Positions 1 to 8,680 are shown, counted from the stretch's first letter. The stretch is DNA of 38,065 nucleotides from Bacteroidales bacterium (GCA_004555765.1 SFHG01000035.1:1-38065), one strand, 5' to 3'. The notes: a model not told the origin generated them from the sequence alone. Made by a program: numbers and translations.

Positions 1-92
1 TGTACGACACCGAGTTTTTTAAGGGTCTGGAGGAAAGATTCGTACTCGGGTTCAAAGGTAAAGAACGAGTACTTGCGCATTTTCTCAATCAT
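1..92 (-). CDS. atpI: V-type ATP synthase subunit I, N-terminal fragment
   Basis: Only the first 30 or so codons lie in the window; they begin M-I-E-K-M-R-K-Y-S-F-F. This matches the start of the membrane stator subunit (subunit I, equivalent to the a subunit) of bacterial and archaeal V/A-type ATPases, which couples ion flow to rotation. The ATG overlaps the TGA of the subunit D gene by four bases (ATGA), which implies translational coupling. The identification rests on position after subunit D and on the N-terminal residues. A second in-frame ATG four codons later is an alternative start. Confidence 0.75.
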   Translation of the reverse strand, partial: MIEKMRKYSFFTFEPEYESFLQTLKKLGVV

Positions 93-703
93 GCTTCTTG
101 CTCCTCCTCGCGCGCTTTTCTTTCGAGATTTTCCCTCATGATTTTCTGTGAAGCCTTTGAGAGTGACTCCTCGTCCTCGAGATACCGTTTGATCTTTCGG
201 ATGGCATCTTGGTAGCCGGGGATTTGGACTTTCTCAAAGAGGTTTACTTTCTGGGTCGTTTTGCGTCGTGCGTGGTCGAGAATCTCAAGCTCCATCCGTC
301 CGACTTCGGCGCGAATGCCGATTGTGGCCATATCCCGGATGAGTCGTGTGCCATCCATATACCACGAGGGACTATTCATCAGGGAGAATGGCCTTACGTC
401 AAACTCGACTTCGTCAAGCTCGGGTACAGGAGTACCCGCGATCTTGCGCACCTGCATTTTTACATCCGTTACTTTAACGAGAGAGGGGTCGAATTCGCTC
501 CACAGAGCCACCAGGCTGTCATAACCTGCCATCGACTCTTTTAGCCGGTCTTCGAGTGCTTCCACCTCTCTCTTTACCCGCTTCACTTCTACCCTTAGCG
601 CACTCTCCTTGCTCTTGATGGTAGGCAGAGCGCGCTGGCGCATCTTGAGCGCTTTCTGCTGTTGCTGGAGCGAGGTCTTATTGTATTGAAACTTAATAGC
701 CAT
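89..703 (-). CDS. atpD: V-type ATP synthase subunit D
   Basis: 204 residues, the usual length for this family. Subunit D is the central rotor stalk that turns inside the A3B3 head. The N-terminal half is a long charged helix (residues 1-70, rich in K, R, Q and E, with a run of Q near residue 15) and the C-terminal 50 residues return as a second helix; this antiparallel coiled coil is the hallmark of the family. The gene lies 255 bp downstream of subunit B, an unusually long gap for this operon, and overlaps the start of subunit I by four bases. Its role in ATP synthesis versus ion pumping cannot be read from this subunit. Confidence 0.92.
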   Translation of the reverse strand: MAIKFQYNKTSLQQQQKALKMRQRALPTIKSKESALRVEVKRVKREVEALEDRLKESMAGYDSLVALWSEFDPSLVKVTDVKMQVRKIAGTPVPELDEVEFDVRPFSLMNSPSWYMDGTRLIRDMATIGIRAEVGRMELEILDHARRKTTQKVNLFEKVQIPGYQDAIRKIKRYLEDEESLSKASQKIMRENLERKAREEEQEA

Positions 704-958
704 TTCTAATAGGGTATTGGGTGTAGCCTGATTTGAATATCCGATAACCGAAAAATTGCGGTCACAAAAACCTCATTTCACAGACTGCTGTGAAGCACGA
801 ATTTTGGTACGTGTCTCATTTTGTCCTCGGTCTGTACCAAAAGTTTGTCGAGATCCGTGTCCCGAAGAAACTTTGGTCTGTATGAAATTCAGTCTTATAA
901 TGTAGGGCAAACAATTTCTGCCATCTCACGCTATTTCACTTCTCGGATAAAGTTCACA
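704..958. repeat. Intra-operon spacer with a GTACC-family hairpin
   Basis: This 255 bp gap separates subunits B and D, whereas other gaps in the operon are 4-34 bp. No coding potential consistent with the operon was seen. It holds an inverted repeat, TTTTGGTAC at 802-810 and GTACCAAAA at 834-842, plus nearby degenerate copies of the same motif (GGTCTGTA near 874). A small hairpin, CACAG/CTGTG, lies at 779-792. The motif recurs in other spacers of this window. In RNA the hairpin could modulate the ratio of head to stalk subunits, which is inference. Confidence 0.6.
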
Positions 959-2326
959 TCAGGCGTGAGGCATATTGTCGGCATCTGCTCTGCTTTTCAT
1001 CTTCACGTCTTTGGGCCAATATTTATCCACAAAAGATTGGCGGATGTTGACTTCCGTAGGCGTGAAGTGCTCGGCAAAGAGGTGCCAAGCCGTGTCGAGC
1101 ATTTTGGTGGTGTCGATATTGACATCCACGGCGAGAAGCTCCTTGGAGTACTCGTCGGCAAAGTCGAGGGCACGCTGGTCGTAGTCGGTGAGGTCGAAAC
1201 CGTTCTCGAGCTTTGTTTGGGCGTTTGCGGCATCCGAGTAGAGACGAACCGCTGCATTCATCACCTGGGGGTGATCTTCGCGCGTCCTCTTGCCGATAAC
1301 TTGCTGCTTGAGACGGGAAAGTGAGCGGAAGGGGTCGATGATGACCTTCCCAACGTTGCTGTCCCGACGCAAGTAGAGCTGTCCCTCGGTGATGTAACCG
1401 GTGTTGTCGGGCACCGCGTGCGTAATGTCTCCACCGGAAAGCGTGGTCACGGCGATGATCGTGATGGAGCCGCCGGCGGGGAACTGTACCGCCTTCTCGT
1501 AAATCTTCGCGAGGTCGGAGTAGAGAGAGCCGGGCATAGAGTCCTTGGAGGGAATCTGGTCCATCTTATTGGAGACGATGGCAAGTGCGTCGGCGTAGTT
1601 GGACATATCCGTGAGGAGGACGAGTACTTTCTCGTTCTTTTGTACCGCAAAATACTCCGCAGCCGTCAGTGCCATATCCGGGATAAGGATACGCTCAATG
1701 GAGGGGTCTTCGGTCGTATTGATGAAGGAAGTGATTCGGTCGAGGGCACCGGCGTTGGAGAACGTGTTGCGGAAAAAGAGGTAGTCGTCGTTCGTCATAC
1801 CCATACCCCCAAGGATAATCTTATCGGACTGGGCACGAAGCGCCACCGTGGCCATCACTTCGTTAAACGGCTGATCGGGGTCTGCAAAAAACGGAATCTT
1901 TTGTCCCGTCACGAGGGTGTTATTGAGGTCAATGCCGGAGATGCCGGTGGCGATAAGTTCTGAGGGCTGCTCGCGTCGGACGGGGTTGACGGAAGGTCCG
2001 CCGATCTCCACCTCTTCGCCTTCGAGCTCGGGACCTCCGTCTATGGGATCCCCATACGCGTTGAGGAATCGTCCCGCAAGGGCATCACTTACTTTCAAGG
2101 ACGGAGATTTGCCGAGGAAAACGACCTCTGCATCAGTGGGGATACCCTCGGTGCCGCGGAAGACCTGAAGGGTCACTTCGTCTTTGTAGATGCGCACCAC
2201 TTGAGCTACTCGTCCGTCGATAAGAGCCAGTTCGTCATAGCCCACATCTTGGGCTCTGAGCGTACAGGTCGCTTTGGTGATCTTGGAGATGCGTGTGTAT
2301 ATCTTTTGGAATGCTTTCGTTGCCAT
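959..2326 (-). CDS. atpB: V-type ATP synthase subunit B (non-catalytic)
   Basis: 455 residues, typical for the regulatory B subunit that alternates with A in the A3B3 head. It has the beta-barrel N-terminus, the SGIDLNNTLVTGQKIPFF segment and the region around VLVLLTDMSNYADAL, but lacks a P-loop, as expected for B. The conserved S-x-SRL region follows at about residues 345-348 (FRSLSRLKQQ). It starts 4 bp after the stop of subunit A and is followed by a long spacer before subunit D. Assignment is by full-length motif match and by operon order. Confidence 0.96.
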   Translation of the reverse strand: MATKAFQKIYTRISKITKATCTLRAQDVGYDELALIDGRVAQVVRIYKDEVTLQVFRGTEGIPTDAEVVFLGKSPSLKVSDALAGRFLNAYGDPIDGGPELEGEEVEIGGPSVNPVRREQPSELIATGISGIDLNNTLVTGQKIPFFADPDQPFNEVMATVALRAQSDKIILGGMGMTNDDYLFFRNTFSNAGALDRITSFINTTEDPSIERILIPDMALTAAEYFAVQKNEKVLVLLTDMSNYADALAIVSNKMDQIPSKDSMPGSLYSDLAKIYEKAVQFPAGGSITIIAVTTLSGGDITHAVPDNTGYITEGQLYLRRDSNVGKVIIDPFRSLSRLKQQVIGKRTREDHPQVMNAAVRLYSDAANAQTKLENGFDLTDYDQRALDFADEYSKELLAVDVNIDTTKMLDTAWHLFAEHFTPTEVNIRQSFVDKYWPKDVKMKSRADADNMPHA

Positions 2327-2330
2327 AGTC

Positions 2331-4103
2331 TTATGCTGCTGTCTGCTTGCTTTGTTTCTTTTCGTTAATCAGATCCAAAGCCAGCTTTTCGTACTTCAGA
2401 TAGTCATCGCTCTTGAATTCCGAGTAGTTCATCTGCTTCATATAGTTGATGACACTCTTGAAGAATTCGCTTACTTCGTTGAAGTCCTCGAAGTTAAACT
2501 TGGTGTTGCAGATATCCAAGACTTTCGTAAGCATTACCTGTTGCCTCTCGAGGGGACAAAGCTGGTCGATGTCGTCAAACGCATCCTGCTGGAAGATGAT
2601 GAAGTCCAAAAGTTCACTCTTCCAGAAAATCTCGTGATACTCCACGGGGACACCGTCGTCCCCTAAGATATTGATCTGCTCGGCGATTTCCTTCCCTTGG
2701 AGCATCCTCCTCTTGGACTCATTGACCATATCGATCCACCCCGGCATCGTAATACCCGTGATGTACTCCTCAAACTCAGGGTACTCGAGGTATTTGGAAT
2801 AACTGTCGATGGGGTTGACTGCCGGGTAACGCTTCTTGTCGGCACGGTTCTGCTCAAGGGCATAAAAGCAGCGTGCTACTTTTTGCGTGTTCTCGGTCAC
2901 GGGTTCTTTGAGGTTCCCGCCGGCAGGAGAGACGGTTCCGATGAAGGTCACGGAGCCGGTTTTGCCGTTATTGAGCTCCACATATCCGGCACGGGCGTAG
3001 AAGTTCGCGATGATCGCGGAGAGGTCCATCGGAAAGGCGTCCGGTCCGGGGAGTTCTTCCAAGCGGTTCGACATCTCACGAAGTGCCTGTGCCCAGCGCG
3101 ACGTGGAGTCTGCCATAAGCAGTACTTTCAGTCCCATAGACCGGTAATACTCGGCAATGGTCATCGCCGTGTACACAGATGCTTCGCGCGCCGCTACGGG
3201 CATATTCGACGTGTTGGCGATGATGATGGTGCGCTCCATCAGCTTGCGACCGGTGTGGGGGTCATCGAGCTCGGGATATTCTTTGAAGATTTCCACCACC
3301 TCGTTTGCACGTTCACCACATGCCGCCATCACGACGATGTCTGCTTCCGCCTGCTTGGAGATGGCGTGCTGCAAGACGGTCTTACCCGTCCCGAAGGCTC
3401 CGGGAATAAAGCCCGTGCCACCCTCTACGATGGGATTCATTGTGTCAATGCAACGAACCCCCGTCTCAAGGAGCTTGAAAGGTCTCGGCTTGTGTTTGTA
3501 GCAGGTGATGGCGCGCTTTACAGGCCATTTTTGGACCATAGAGACTTTATGCTCGGTACCATCTGTGCCCGTCAGTATGGCCATCGTGTCGTCTACTTTG
3601 TACTCACCCTCCGGGATGATTGACTTGACGGTATAAGATCCTTCAAAAGCGAACGGCACCATTATCCGGTGCGGTTGGTCGTTTTCGCTTGTCTCGGCCA
3701 ACCAAGATCCGGCCTCTACGGTGTCCCCGACTTTTGCGATGGGCTTCACCTGCCACAACTTATCCCGATCCAACGGGTCGGTGTACTGACCTCGTTTGAG
3801 GAAAACGCCCTCCATTTTATCGAGGTCATTCTGAAGTCCGTCATAGTTTTTGGCAAGCATACCGGGACCGAGCTCTACTTCGAGCATATGCTCTTCAAAC
3901 TCTGCCTCGTCGCCCACCTTCATACCTCTGGTGCTTTCGAAAACCTGTACGTTGGCAAACTTGCCCTCCACCCTGATCACTTCGGCCATCAGTTTTTCGC
4001 CACGGACGGACACGAAGCAAATTTCGTTCTGGGCTACAGATCCGTCCACCTCGATGGAGACGAGGTTTGAGACGATGCCCACGACTTTGCCCTTTGTTTT
4101 CAT
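2331..4103 (-). CDS. atpA: V-type ATP synthase subunit A (catalytic)
   Basis: 590 residues, the family's normal length. This is the catalytic subunit of the V/A-type ATPase head. The P-loop GAFGTGKT is at about residues 235-242, and the segment LLMADSTSRWAQALREMSNR follows with the substrate-contacting arginine region. The non-homologous insertion that separates V-type A from F-type beta is present in the N-terminal half (residues 115-200). The gene sits between DUF2764 and subunit B with a 4 bp gap to B. The order E-DUF2764-A-B-D-I is that known from Bacteroidetes and Chlamydiae. Sodium versus proton specificity depends on subunits I and K, which are outside or cut off. Confidence 0.97.
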   Translation of the reverse strand: MKTKGKVVGIVSNLVSIEVDGSVAQNEICFVSVRGEKLMAEVIRVEGKFANVQVFESTRGMKVGDEAEFEEHMLEVELGPGMLAKNYDGLQNDLDKMEGVFLKRGQYTDPLDRDKLWQVKPIAKVGDTVEAGSWLAETSENDQPHRIMVPFAFEGSYTVKSIIPEGEYKVDDTMAILTGTDGTEHKVSMVQKWPVKRAITCYKHKPRPFKLLETGVRCIDTMNPIVEGGTGFIPGAFGTGKTVLQHAISKQAEADIVVMAACGERANEVVEIFKEYPELDDPHTGRKLMERTIIIANTSNMPVAAREASVYTAMTIAEYYRSMGLKVLLMADSTSRWAQALREMSNRLEELPGPDAFPMDLSAIIANFYARAGYVELNNGKTGSVTFIGTVSPAGGNLKEPVTENTQKVARCFYALEQNRADKKRYPAVNPIDSYSKYLEYPEFEEYITGITMPGWIDMVNESKRRMLQGKEIAEQINILGDDGVPVEYHEIFWKSELLDFIIFQQDAFDDIDQLCPLERQQVMLTKVLDICNTKFNFEDFNEVSEFFKSVINYMKQMNYSEFKSDDYLKYEKLALDLINEKKQSKQTAA

Positions 4104-4136
4104 TCCTTATGTAGTTATGTTGTGTAATTGTTTGAC

Positions 4137-5063
4137 TTATTTTCTGAAGCTGCTATTCGCCTTCTTATTCATACGGCGGAAATCCTCCAGCCCTTCCCTT
4201 GCTTCGCTATTCAGCGTGCCGACAATCTCTTTGAACCGGCTCGCACCAAGCTCCTTATCCAGATTTGCCCAGCGCTCAAGAATCAATAGACGCTCCAAGT
4301 AGGCGAGCATCGCATTGATGGAAAAGGTGTCTGCGAATGTGAGGTTGTCGAGAAAGCGTAACTTGAAATCGTCTATCTTGTGCTCCCGCGTTGAAAGGTT
4401 TTCCTCCTCGCTTATACGCGTGATTTCGGTGACGACATCCCCTTCCTCCAAGAAAGAAACGTCGCTCCAATTGCCCGATCGTAACAGTCTGACGAGTTCG
4501 CTTTCCCCGATGATGAGCTTTCTCGCGTCCAAATCGAAGCGCTTTACCGTGATCGCGGCCAGGACGAGGATGATGTTTCGCTCCAGAGCTTTCCAAGTGC
4601 GGACGAACTTATTGCCCTCACGCTCCACATAGTCGTAATAGGCATTAGCCAGAATATCTTCGTAAAAGTATTCCGGAGGTCTCTGGGACACTTCATCCGT
4701 AAGGTACTCCCGGGCGAAGTCTATGATGTAGGTGGGATAATCCCGTTTATTTACCTCCTCTTGTACCTCAAAAGGATCCACGGCATCCGGTTCCCTGCTT
4801 CTGAGCAAGTCTACAAGTGCCTTCAGCTTGACCGGTCCGATGGCATACGGGTGTCCGGATTCGGGAATGGGATTGCCTTGTAGGAGCGCCAGAAGGGTAC
4901 GGTTATCTTCCGGCAAAAGCATCAAGTCCAATTGCTTCTGGTCGGCGGATGGAGCCTGGCTTCTAAGCTCGTCCACAAACTCGGAAGAGGTGAAGCCGAT
5001 TGTCTTTAGGTCGTCTAATCTTAGGGTAGGGAGAGACGCGCCTAAAGTGTAGTATTCAGCCAT
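4137..5063 (-). CDS. DUF2764 family protein of the V-ATPase operon
   Basis: 308 residues beginning MAEYYTLGASLPTLRLDD. This N-terminal pattern and the position between V-ATPase subunits E and A identify the DUF2764 family, which is found in V-ATPase operons of Bacteroidetes, spirochaetes and Chlamydiae. No signal peptide, membrane segment or enzyme motif was recognised; the protein looks mostly alpha-helical and acidic. By position it may stand in for subunit C, which is otherwise absent from this operon, as a connector between stalk and membrane part. That role is inference from gene order and helical character only. Confidence 0.8.
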   Translation of the reverse strand: MAEYYTLGASLPTLRLDDLKTIGFTSSEFVDELRSQAPSADQKQLDLMLLPEDNRTLLALLQGNPIPESGHPYAIGPVKLKALVDLLRSREPDAVDPFEVQEEVNKRDYPTYIIDFAREYLTDEVSQRPPEYFYEDILANAYYDYVEREGNKFVRTWKALERNIILVLAAITVKRFDLDARKLIIGESELVRLLRSGNWSDVSFLEEGDVVTEITRISEEENLSTREHKIDDFKLRFLDNLTFADTFSINAMLAYLERLLILERWANLDKELGASRFKEIVGTLNSEAREGLEDFRRMNKKANSSFRK

Positions 5064-5080
5064 AGTGCGGAGCTCTCTTG

Positions 5081-5686
5081 TTATTTGTCTCCGTAAAGAA
5101 GTTCCCTCATACGCGGACGGAGAAAGTCCTTGAAGTATTCCACAAAGGATTCCGGGCTGATGTTGATTTTGTACCCGCCTTCTTTCGGCGCGATCTCAAA
5201 AGTCCTTTTAAGCCCGTTGACGCGGTCAATGGTCACTCCTTTCTCGAGGATAGAGGCTGCGTTTGCTTGGAAGAAAGATTGGAGCCGTTCTGCGTCTTCG
5301 GTAGAAATGGTAACCCCGTTTCCGCCATCTGCAATCATAGTCTCGGCCATCTTCAGTACTACTCTCTGCAGTACTTCCGGATTATTGAAAGCCTCTTCGA
5401 CTCCCTTAACCACGGATTGATTGGTGAGGAGATTGGTGATTTCGCTTTTCAAAGCCTCGCGTGCGTTGGTGATGCTCGTTTTGATCTCGGTCTCTGCACG
5501 TTCTTTCATCGCCTTGACCTCTGCTTGAGCGTTTGCGATGAGGGAGTCTGCTTCTTTTTTCGCAGATTCCACGATTTCGTCTCTCTCGGCTTTGGCGCTC
5601 GAAAGTATCTGATCCGCCTGCCCGTTGGCTTTCTCTACGCCATCTTTGTAGATTTTCTCAGCAAGTTGTTGAATCTTATTGTCCAT
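5081..5686 (-). CDS. atpE: V-type ATP synthase subunit E
   Basis: 201 residues. Subunit E is the peripheral stalk that holds the A3B3 head against the membrane stator. Residues 1-100 form a long alanine-, glutamate- and lysine-rich helix, and the C-terminal half is globular, as in the family. It is the first gene of the operon, with 17 bp to the DUF2764 gene. The partner stalk subunit G/H is not present upstream: the next gene in that direction is rsgA. Bacteroidetes V-ATPase operons commonly lack a separate G gene, so this is expected rather than odd. Confidence 0.9.
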   Translation of the reverse strand: MDNKIQQLAEKIYKDGVEKANGQADQILSSAKAERDEIVESAKKEADSLIANAQAEVKAMKERAETEIKTSITNAREALKSEITNLLTNQSVVKGVEEAFNNPEVLQRVVLKMAETMIADGGNGVTISTEDAERLQSFFQANAASILEKGVTIDRVNGLKRTFEIAPKEGGYKINISPESFVEYFKDFLRPRMRELLYGDK

Positions 5687-5771
5687 TTCTCCTGGCTATA
5701 ATGAGGTGTATTTTTTTTCGTTTCGCGTTGTGGTAATTAAGGTTGCACGTTTGCCGGCCAAAAAACCGCCC

Positions 5772-5779
5772 CAAAATTA
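5772..5779 (-). promoter_or_regulatory. Possible -7 box for the V-ATPase operon
   Basis: On the minus strand this reads TAATTTTG, matching the Bacteroidetes -7 element TAnnTTTG, about 85 bp before the subunit E start. No clear TTTG was found at the expected -33 spacing, so support is weak. Confidence 0.3.
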
Positions 5780-5810
5780 CCAAAAATCGAGTATAAATGC
5801 GCCCACTTAT

Positions 5811-6755
5811 TCAGTACGGCGCCCGATATTTTTCGTCTTCGTCTTCTGTCAGAATGCTGATGTAGCTCTTGTATCTGGAAGAGGCTATCTCGTGGGACCG
5901 GACGGACTCAATCACGGCACATCCCGGTTCGTGCGTGTGGGTGCAGTTGTGAAAGCGGCAGTCCTTGGACATTTCAAAGATCTCGGGGAAATAGTGTCCC
6001 ACTTCTTCCTTTTCAAAGTCGAGTGTCCCGAATCCTCTCACTCCAGGCGTATCTATGATGTATGCCTCCTCGAGACCCGGCAGAGGGATCATCTCCGAGT
6101 AGGTCGTTGTATGGACACCGGAGTTATTCGCCTCCGAAATTTCCCGGGTCTTTCGCCCCGACATCGGTACAAGTGCATTGATGAGGCTTGACTTACCCAC
6201 TCCAGAGTGACCGGAGAAGAGTGTCACACCCCCGGAGAGCATTTGCTTGAGTTCTTCGAGACCTTCGCCCGTGCGTGCGGAGACGACCACACACCGGTAT
6301 CCGATTTTCCGGTACAGATTGGCTAAGGTCTTGAGCTCGCGTAGCTCGGCATTATTGTACCGATCTGCTTTATTAAAGACTATGCCCGCAGGTACGCCGT
6401 ATGCTTCGCATGTGGATAGGAAGCGATCTATGAACGTGGTGGATGTAATCGGATAATTAATGGTCGCTACCAGCAATGCCCGATCAAGATTTGCCCCGAT
6501 TATTTGCCCTCTTTTGGACAGATTTGAGGCTCGGCGGATAATGTAGTTTTTCCGTGGCAGAATCTCCGTAATCCAGCACCATTCCTCGTCGATATCTTTC
6601 TCAAAAACGACGAAGTCACCGACTGCGATCGGACTCGTGGTGCGGATCCCGTCTTGCTTGAAGCTGCCTTTGAGGTGGCATCGAAATAGCCCCTGAGGCG
6701 ACTTTACGACATAGTCGTTGCCGGTAGTTTGGAGAACCAAACCTTCCATTTGCAA
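5811..6755 (-). CDS. rsgA: Ribosome small subunit-dependent GTPase A
   Basis: 314 residues, normal for RsgA, a GTPase that checks late maturation of the 30S subunit. The domain order is an OB fold (about 1-70), then a circularly permuted GTPase in which G4 (NKAD, 128-131) precedes G1 (GHSGVGKS, 182-189) and G3 (DTPG, 235-238). A C-terminal zinc module follows with C266, C271, H273 and C279. The permutation and zinc site together are diagnostic. It lies 30 bp downstream of frr on the same strand, so the two translation-factor genes probably share a transcript from the promoter upstream of frr. Confidence 0.97.
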   Translation of the reverse strand: MQMEGLVLQTTGNDYVVKSPQGLFRCHLKGSFKQDGIRTTSPIAVGDFVVFEKDIDEEWCWITEILPRKNYIIRRASNLSKRGQIIGANLDRALLVATINYPITSTTFIDRFLSTCEAYGVPAGIVFNKADRYNNAELRELKTLANLYRKIGYRCVVVSARTGEGLEELKQMLSGGVTLFSGHSGVGKSSLINALVPMSGRKTREISEANNSGVHTTTYSEMIPLPGLEEAYIIDTPGVRGFGTLDFEKEEVGHYFPEIFEMSKDCRFHNCTHTHEPGCAVIESVRSHEIASSRYKSYISILTEDEDEKYRAPY

Positions 6756-6785
6756 AGAGCGTATATTTAGAGGAAAGTGACCACG

Positions 6786-7346
6786 TCAGACGGTCATAAT
6801 CTCTTTTTCCTTGACCGCATAGACTGCATCAATTTTCTTGATGAAGTCGTCGTGAATCTTTTGTACCTCTTTTTCGCCATCTTTGGCCTGATCCTCTGAG
6901 ATGCTGTCGTTAGTAGCTTTCTTCAGCTGATCGTTTGCCGTCTTTCTGGCGTTACGTATCGCCACCTTGGCATTCTCGGCCTCTGCTTTGACCTGCTTGG
7001 CGAGTTGTTTGCGACGTTCTTCCGTAAGGGGAGGAAGCGTGAGGCGGATATTCTCGCCATTGCTCTCGGGTGTGATGCCGATATTGGAGTCCAAAATTGC
7101 TTTTTCGATGTCCTTCAGTATCTTTTTCTCCCAAGGGGTGATCATTATGGTCTTGGCGTCCGGGACAAGTACGGTAGCTACACTATTAAGAGGAGATGGG
7201 TTACCGTAATACATCACGCGAATATCGTCCAAGAGTTTGGGGCTTGCTTTTCCGGCACGAATTTTGGCGAGTTTTTCTTCCAAAAATTCGATCGTATCCG
7301 ACATTGAACTTTTTGCCGTTTTGAGAATGTCTGAGACTTCTGCCAT
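6786..7346 (-). CDS. frr: Ribosome recycling factor
   Basis: 186 residues, the standard length. RRF works with EF-G to split the post-termination ribosome. The sequence has the expected two-domain pattern: a helix at the N-terminus, the beta domain around residues 30-105 containing KASPKLLDDIRVMYYGNPSPLN, and a long three-helix bundle with the LPPLTEERRKQLAKQVK segment. It is the first gene of a two-gene unit with rsgA and has a well-formed Bacteroidetes promoter upstream. Confidence 0.97.
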   Translation of the reverse strand: MAEVSDILKTAKSSMSDTIEFLEEKLAKIRAGKASPKLLDDIRVMYYGNPSPLNSVATVLVPDAKTIMITPWEKKILKDIEKAILDSNIGITPESNGENIRLTLPPLTEERRKQLAKQVKAEAENAKVAIRNARKTANDQLKKATNDSISEDQAKDGEKEVQKIHDDFIKKIDAVYAVKEKEIMTV

Positions 7347-7428
7347 AGTTGTAATCCTTGTAGGGGTACTTATAAAGTTTTTCTTGGTGAACGAAATATG
7401 AAAAAGAAGGGCACCGCCTTTCTTTCTC

Positions 7429-7460
7429 CAAAGTTAATGATAAAACAGCCCCCCACCAAA
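7429..7460 (-). promoter_or_regulatory. Bacteroidetes-type promoter for frr-rsgA
   Basis: Reading the minus strand, TTTG (7457-7460) is followed after 20 nt by TAACTTTG (7429-7436). This fits the known sigma-ABfr consensus TTTG-N19-21-TAnnTTTG. It lies about 80 bp before the frr ATG. Confidence 0.75.
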
Positions 7461-8006
7461 CTCTACCCTCCAATTCTATACTAAGTACGCATGTCGCAGC
7501 GTCCGAAAAATATATCGATATTCCAGGAATATATGGAGACATATCACGTAAATATATCTATGTATATAAATTATACTCTGATAAAATGGAAGACTCTGTA
7601 GATTCTTTGTTAAAAATCCTACTTCGAGAAGTTCGACGTCTTTTTCGAGAGATTTCGGCTTTAGATCCGAGAATAATTAGTTATAAATGATTTAATACCA
7701 CTATATTACGAAAATATCCAAGATTAAATATAGCTCAAATTTGCAAAGATGGATATCTAAGGGGTCTATTTCTCTCGTAGATACACCGAAAAAAGAGTCA
7801 TATACGTAGCTACACAAATTATTGCCAATTAGTTATGGAAATATCCTCTAAATTCTATTTCAATATACGGACGGTTTTCTCTCCGGGAGTCTGAACTTCC
7901 GGAGACGATTCATCGTTATTTTCTTGAAATCGTGGTATATTTACACTCGAAATATATCAGTATATATTGGGCTGTACAGATATATCTGTAAATATATTTT
8001 ATTTCT
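7461..8006. other. AT-rich spacer without a recognised gene
   Basis: No convincing coding region was seen. The DNA is much richer in A/T than its surroundings, with repeated AAATATATC words near 7508, 7550 and 7950. A near-palindrome, ATATTCC-A-GGAATAT, lies at 7518-7532. A hairpin with a 10 bp stem lies at 7880-7905 (TCTCCGGGAG, loop of six, CTTCCGGAGA, with one G-T pair). The spacer leads to the XRE regulator. A small RNA or a horizontally acquired flank cannot be excluded. Confidence 0.5.
7975..7990. promoter_or_regulatory. 16-bp perfect palindrome upstream of the XRE regulator
   Basis: TACAGATATATCTGTA is a perfect palindrome ending 16 bp before the ATG at 8007. Its placement over the likely promoter or early transcribed region suggests an operator, probably for the downstream HTH protein acting on itself. 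The binding protein is inferred. Confidence 0.5.
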
Positions 8007-8468
8007 ATGGAAATTCGGGACAGAATCAAGGTTATATTGGAGAGAGAACAGCTCTCGCAGGTGGAGTTTTCCGAGCGGTCGGCGATAAAGCCGGCTACTC
8101 TGAATCATGTGCTGACCGGTCGCAATAATGCATCCCGGGAAGTGATCGAAAAGATTCTTGAGTCGTTTCCTTGGTACAATGAGGATTGGCTGGTCTTGGG
8201 GCAAGGTGCGATGCTGACGGATGCAGCCAAAGAGAAGATTCAGTCAGAGCATAGTCGGTCGCTATTCCCGGATTTTCAAACTCCGGTGTCGTCTGTTGCC
8301 GCTTCGCGTACCCCTCCTGCCCCCACTTCGATAGCTTCCTCCTTACCGCCTATGGATCGGTCAGTCAGGGAGATGCCGCTACAAAGCACCCGGAAAATCG
8401 CCAAAATCATCGTTTACTACACGGATAATACTTTTGAGACGTTCCTGCCTTCCGATCAAGCAACTTGA
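8007..8468 (+). CDS. XRE-family helix-turn-helix regulator
   Basis: 153 residues. Residues 1-65 are a Cro/C1-type HTH domain (RDRIKVILEREQLSQVEFSE, then the recognition region IKPATLNHVLTG), and residues 50-70 contain the Bacteroidetes pattern PWYNEDWLVLGQGAML. The middle (about 80-130) is low-complexity, rich in S and P, and looks like a linker. The C-terminal 25 residues form a short beta-like module (KIAKIIVYYTDNTFETFLP). Similar stand-alone regulators are common in Bacteroidales; their targets are unknown to me. It is flanked by non-coding DNA on both sides, with a palindrome just upstream. Confidence 0.85.
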   Translation: MEIRDRIKVILEREQLSQVEFSERSAIKPATLNHVLTGRNNASREVIEKILESFPWYNEDWLVLGQGAMLTDAAKEKIQSEHSRSLFPDFQTPVSSVAASRTPPAPTSIASSLPPMDRSVREMPLQSTRKIAKIIVYYTDNTFETFLPSDQAT

Positions 8469-8524
8469 TTTTCCCTATTTCCGAGCCTGATTTTACTTGC
8501 ACGTCACTCTGCCCTCAATTTTTT

Positions 8525-8615
8525 GGTGCGTATCTCGATTCAGCGTAGTACAGACCTTCGTCGAAGTGCGTCACAGGCCAAAAAGATCTTTTTGGCCTGT
8601 ATGAGATTTTCTCAT
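8525..8615. terminator. GTACC-family repeat with 28-bp perfect palindrome
   Basis: The segment carries degenerate family words (GGTGCGTATCTCG, GTACAGACC). It ends in a perfect 28 bp palindrome at 8573-8600, whose half is ACAGGCCAAAAAGA, followed at once by a second hairpin, ATGAGA-TTT-TCTCAT (8601-8615). It lies between the convergent XRE gene and lactonase gene, so a bidirectional terminator role is likely. Confidence 0.6.
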
Positions 8616-8680
8616 AGATCTTGACACAAAATTCGTTGGGAAATATAGCTTGTGTACTCAAGGTCTTTATCTAATCAAAA

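Noticed and set aside
2697..3623. Long open frame opposite V-ATPase subunit A
   Set aside because: It is antisense to a highly conserved gene and has no recognisable features; such frames are common opposite GC-rich coding DNA.
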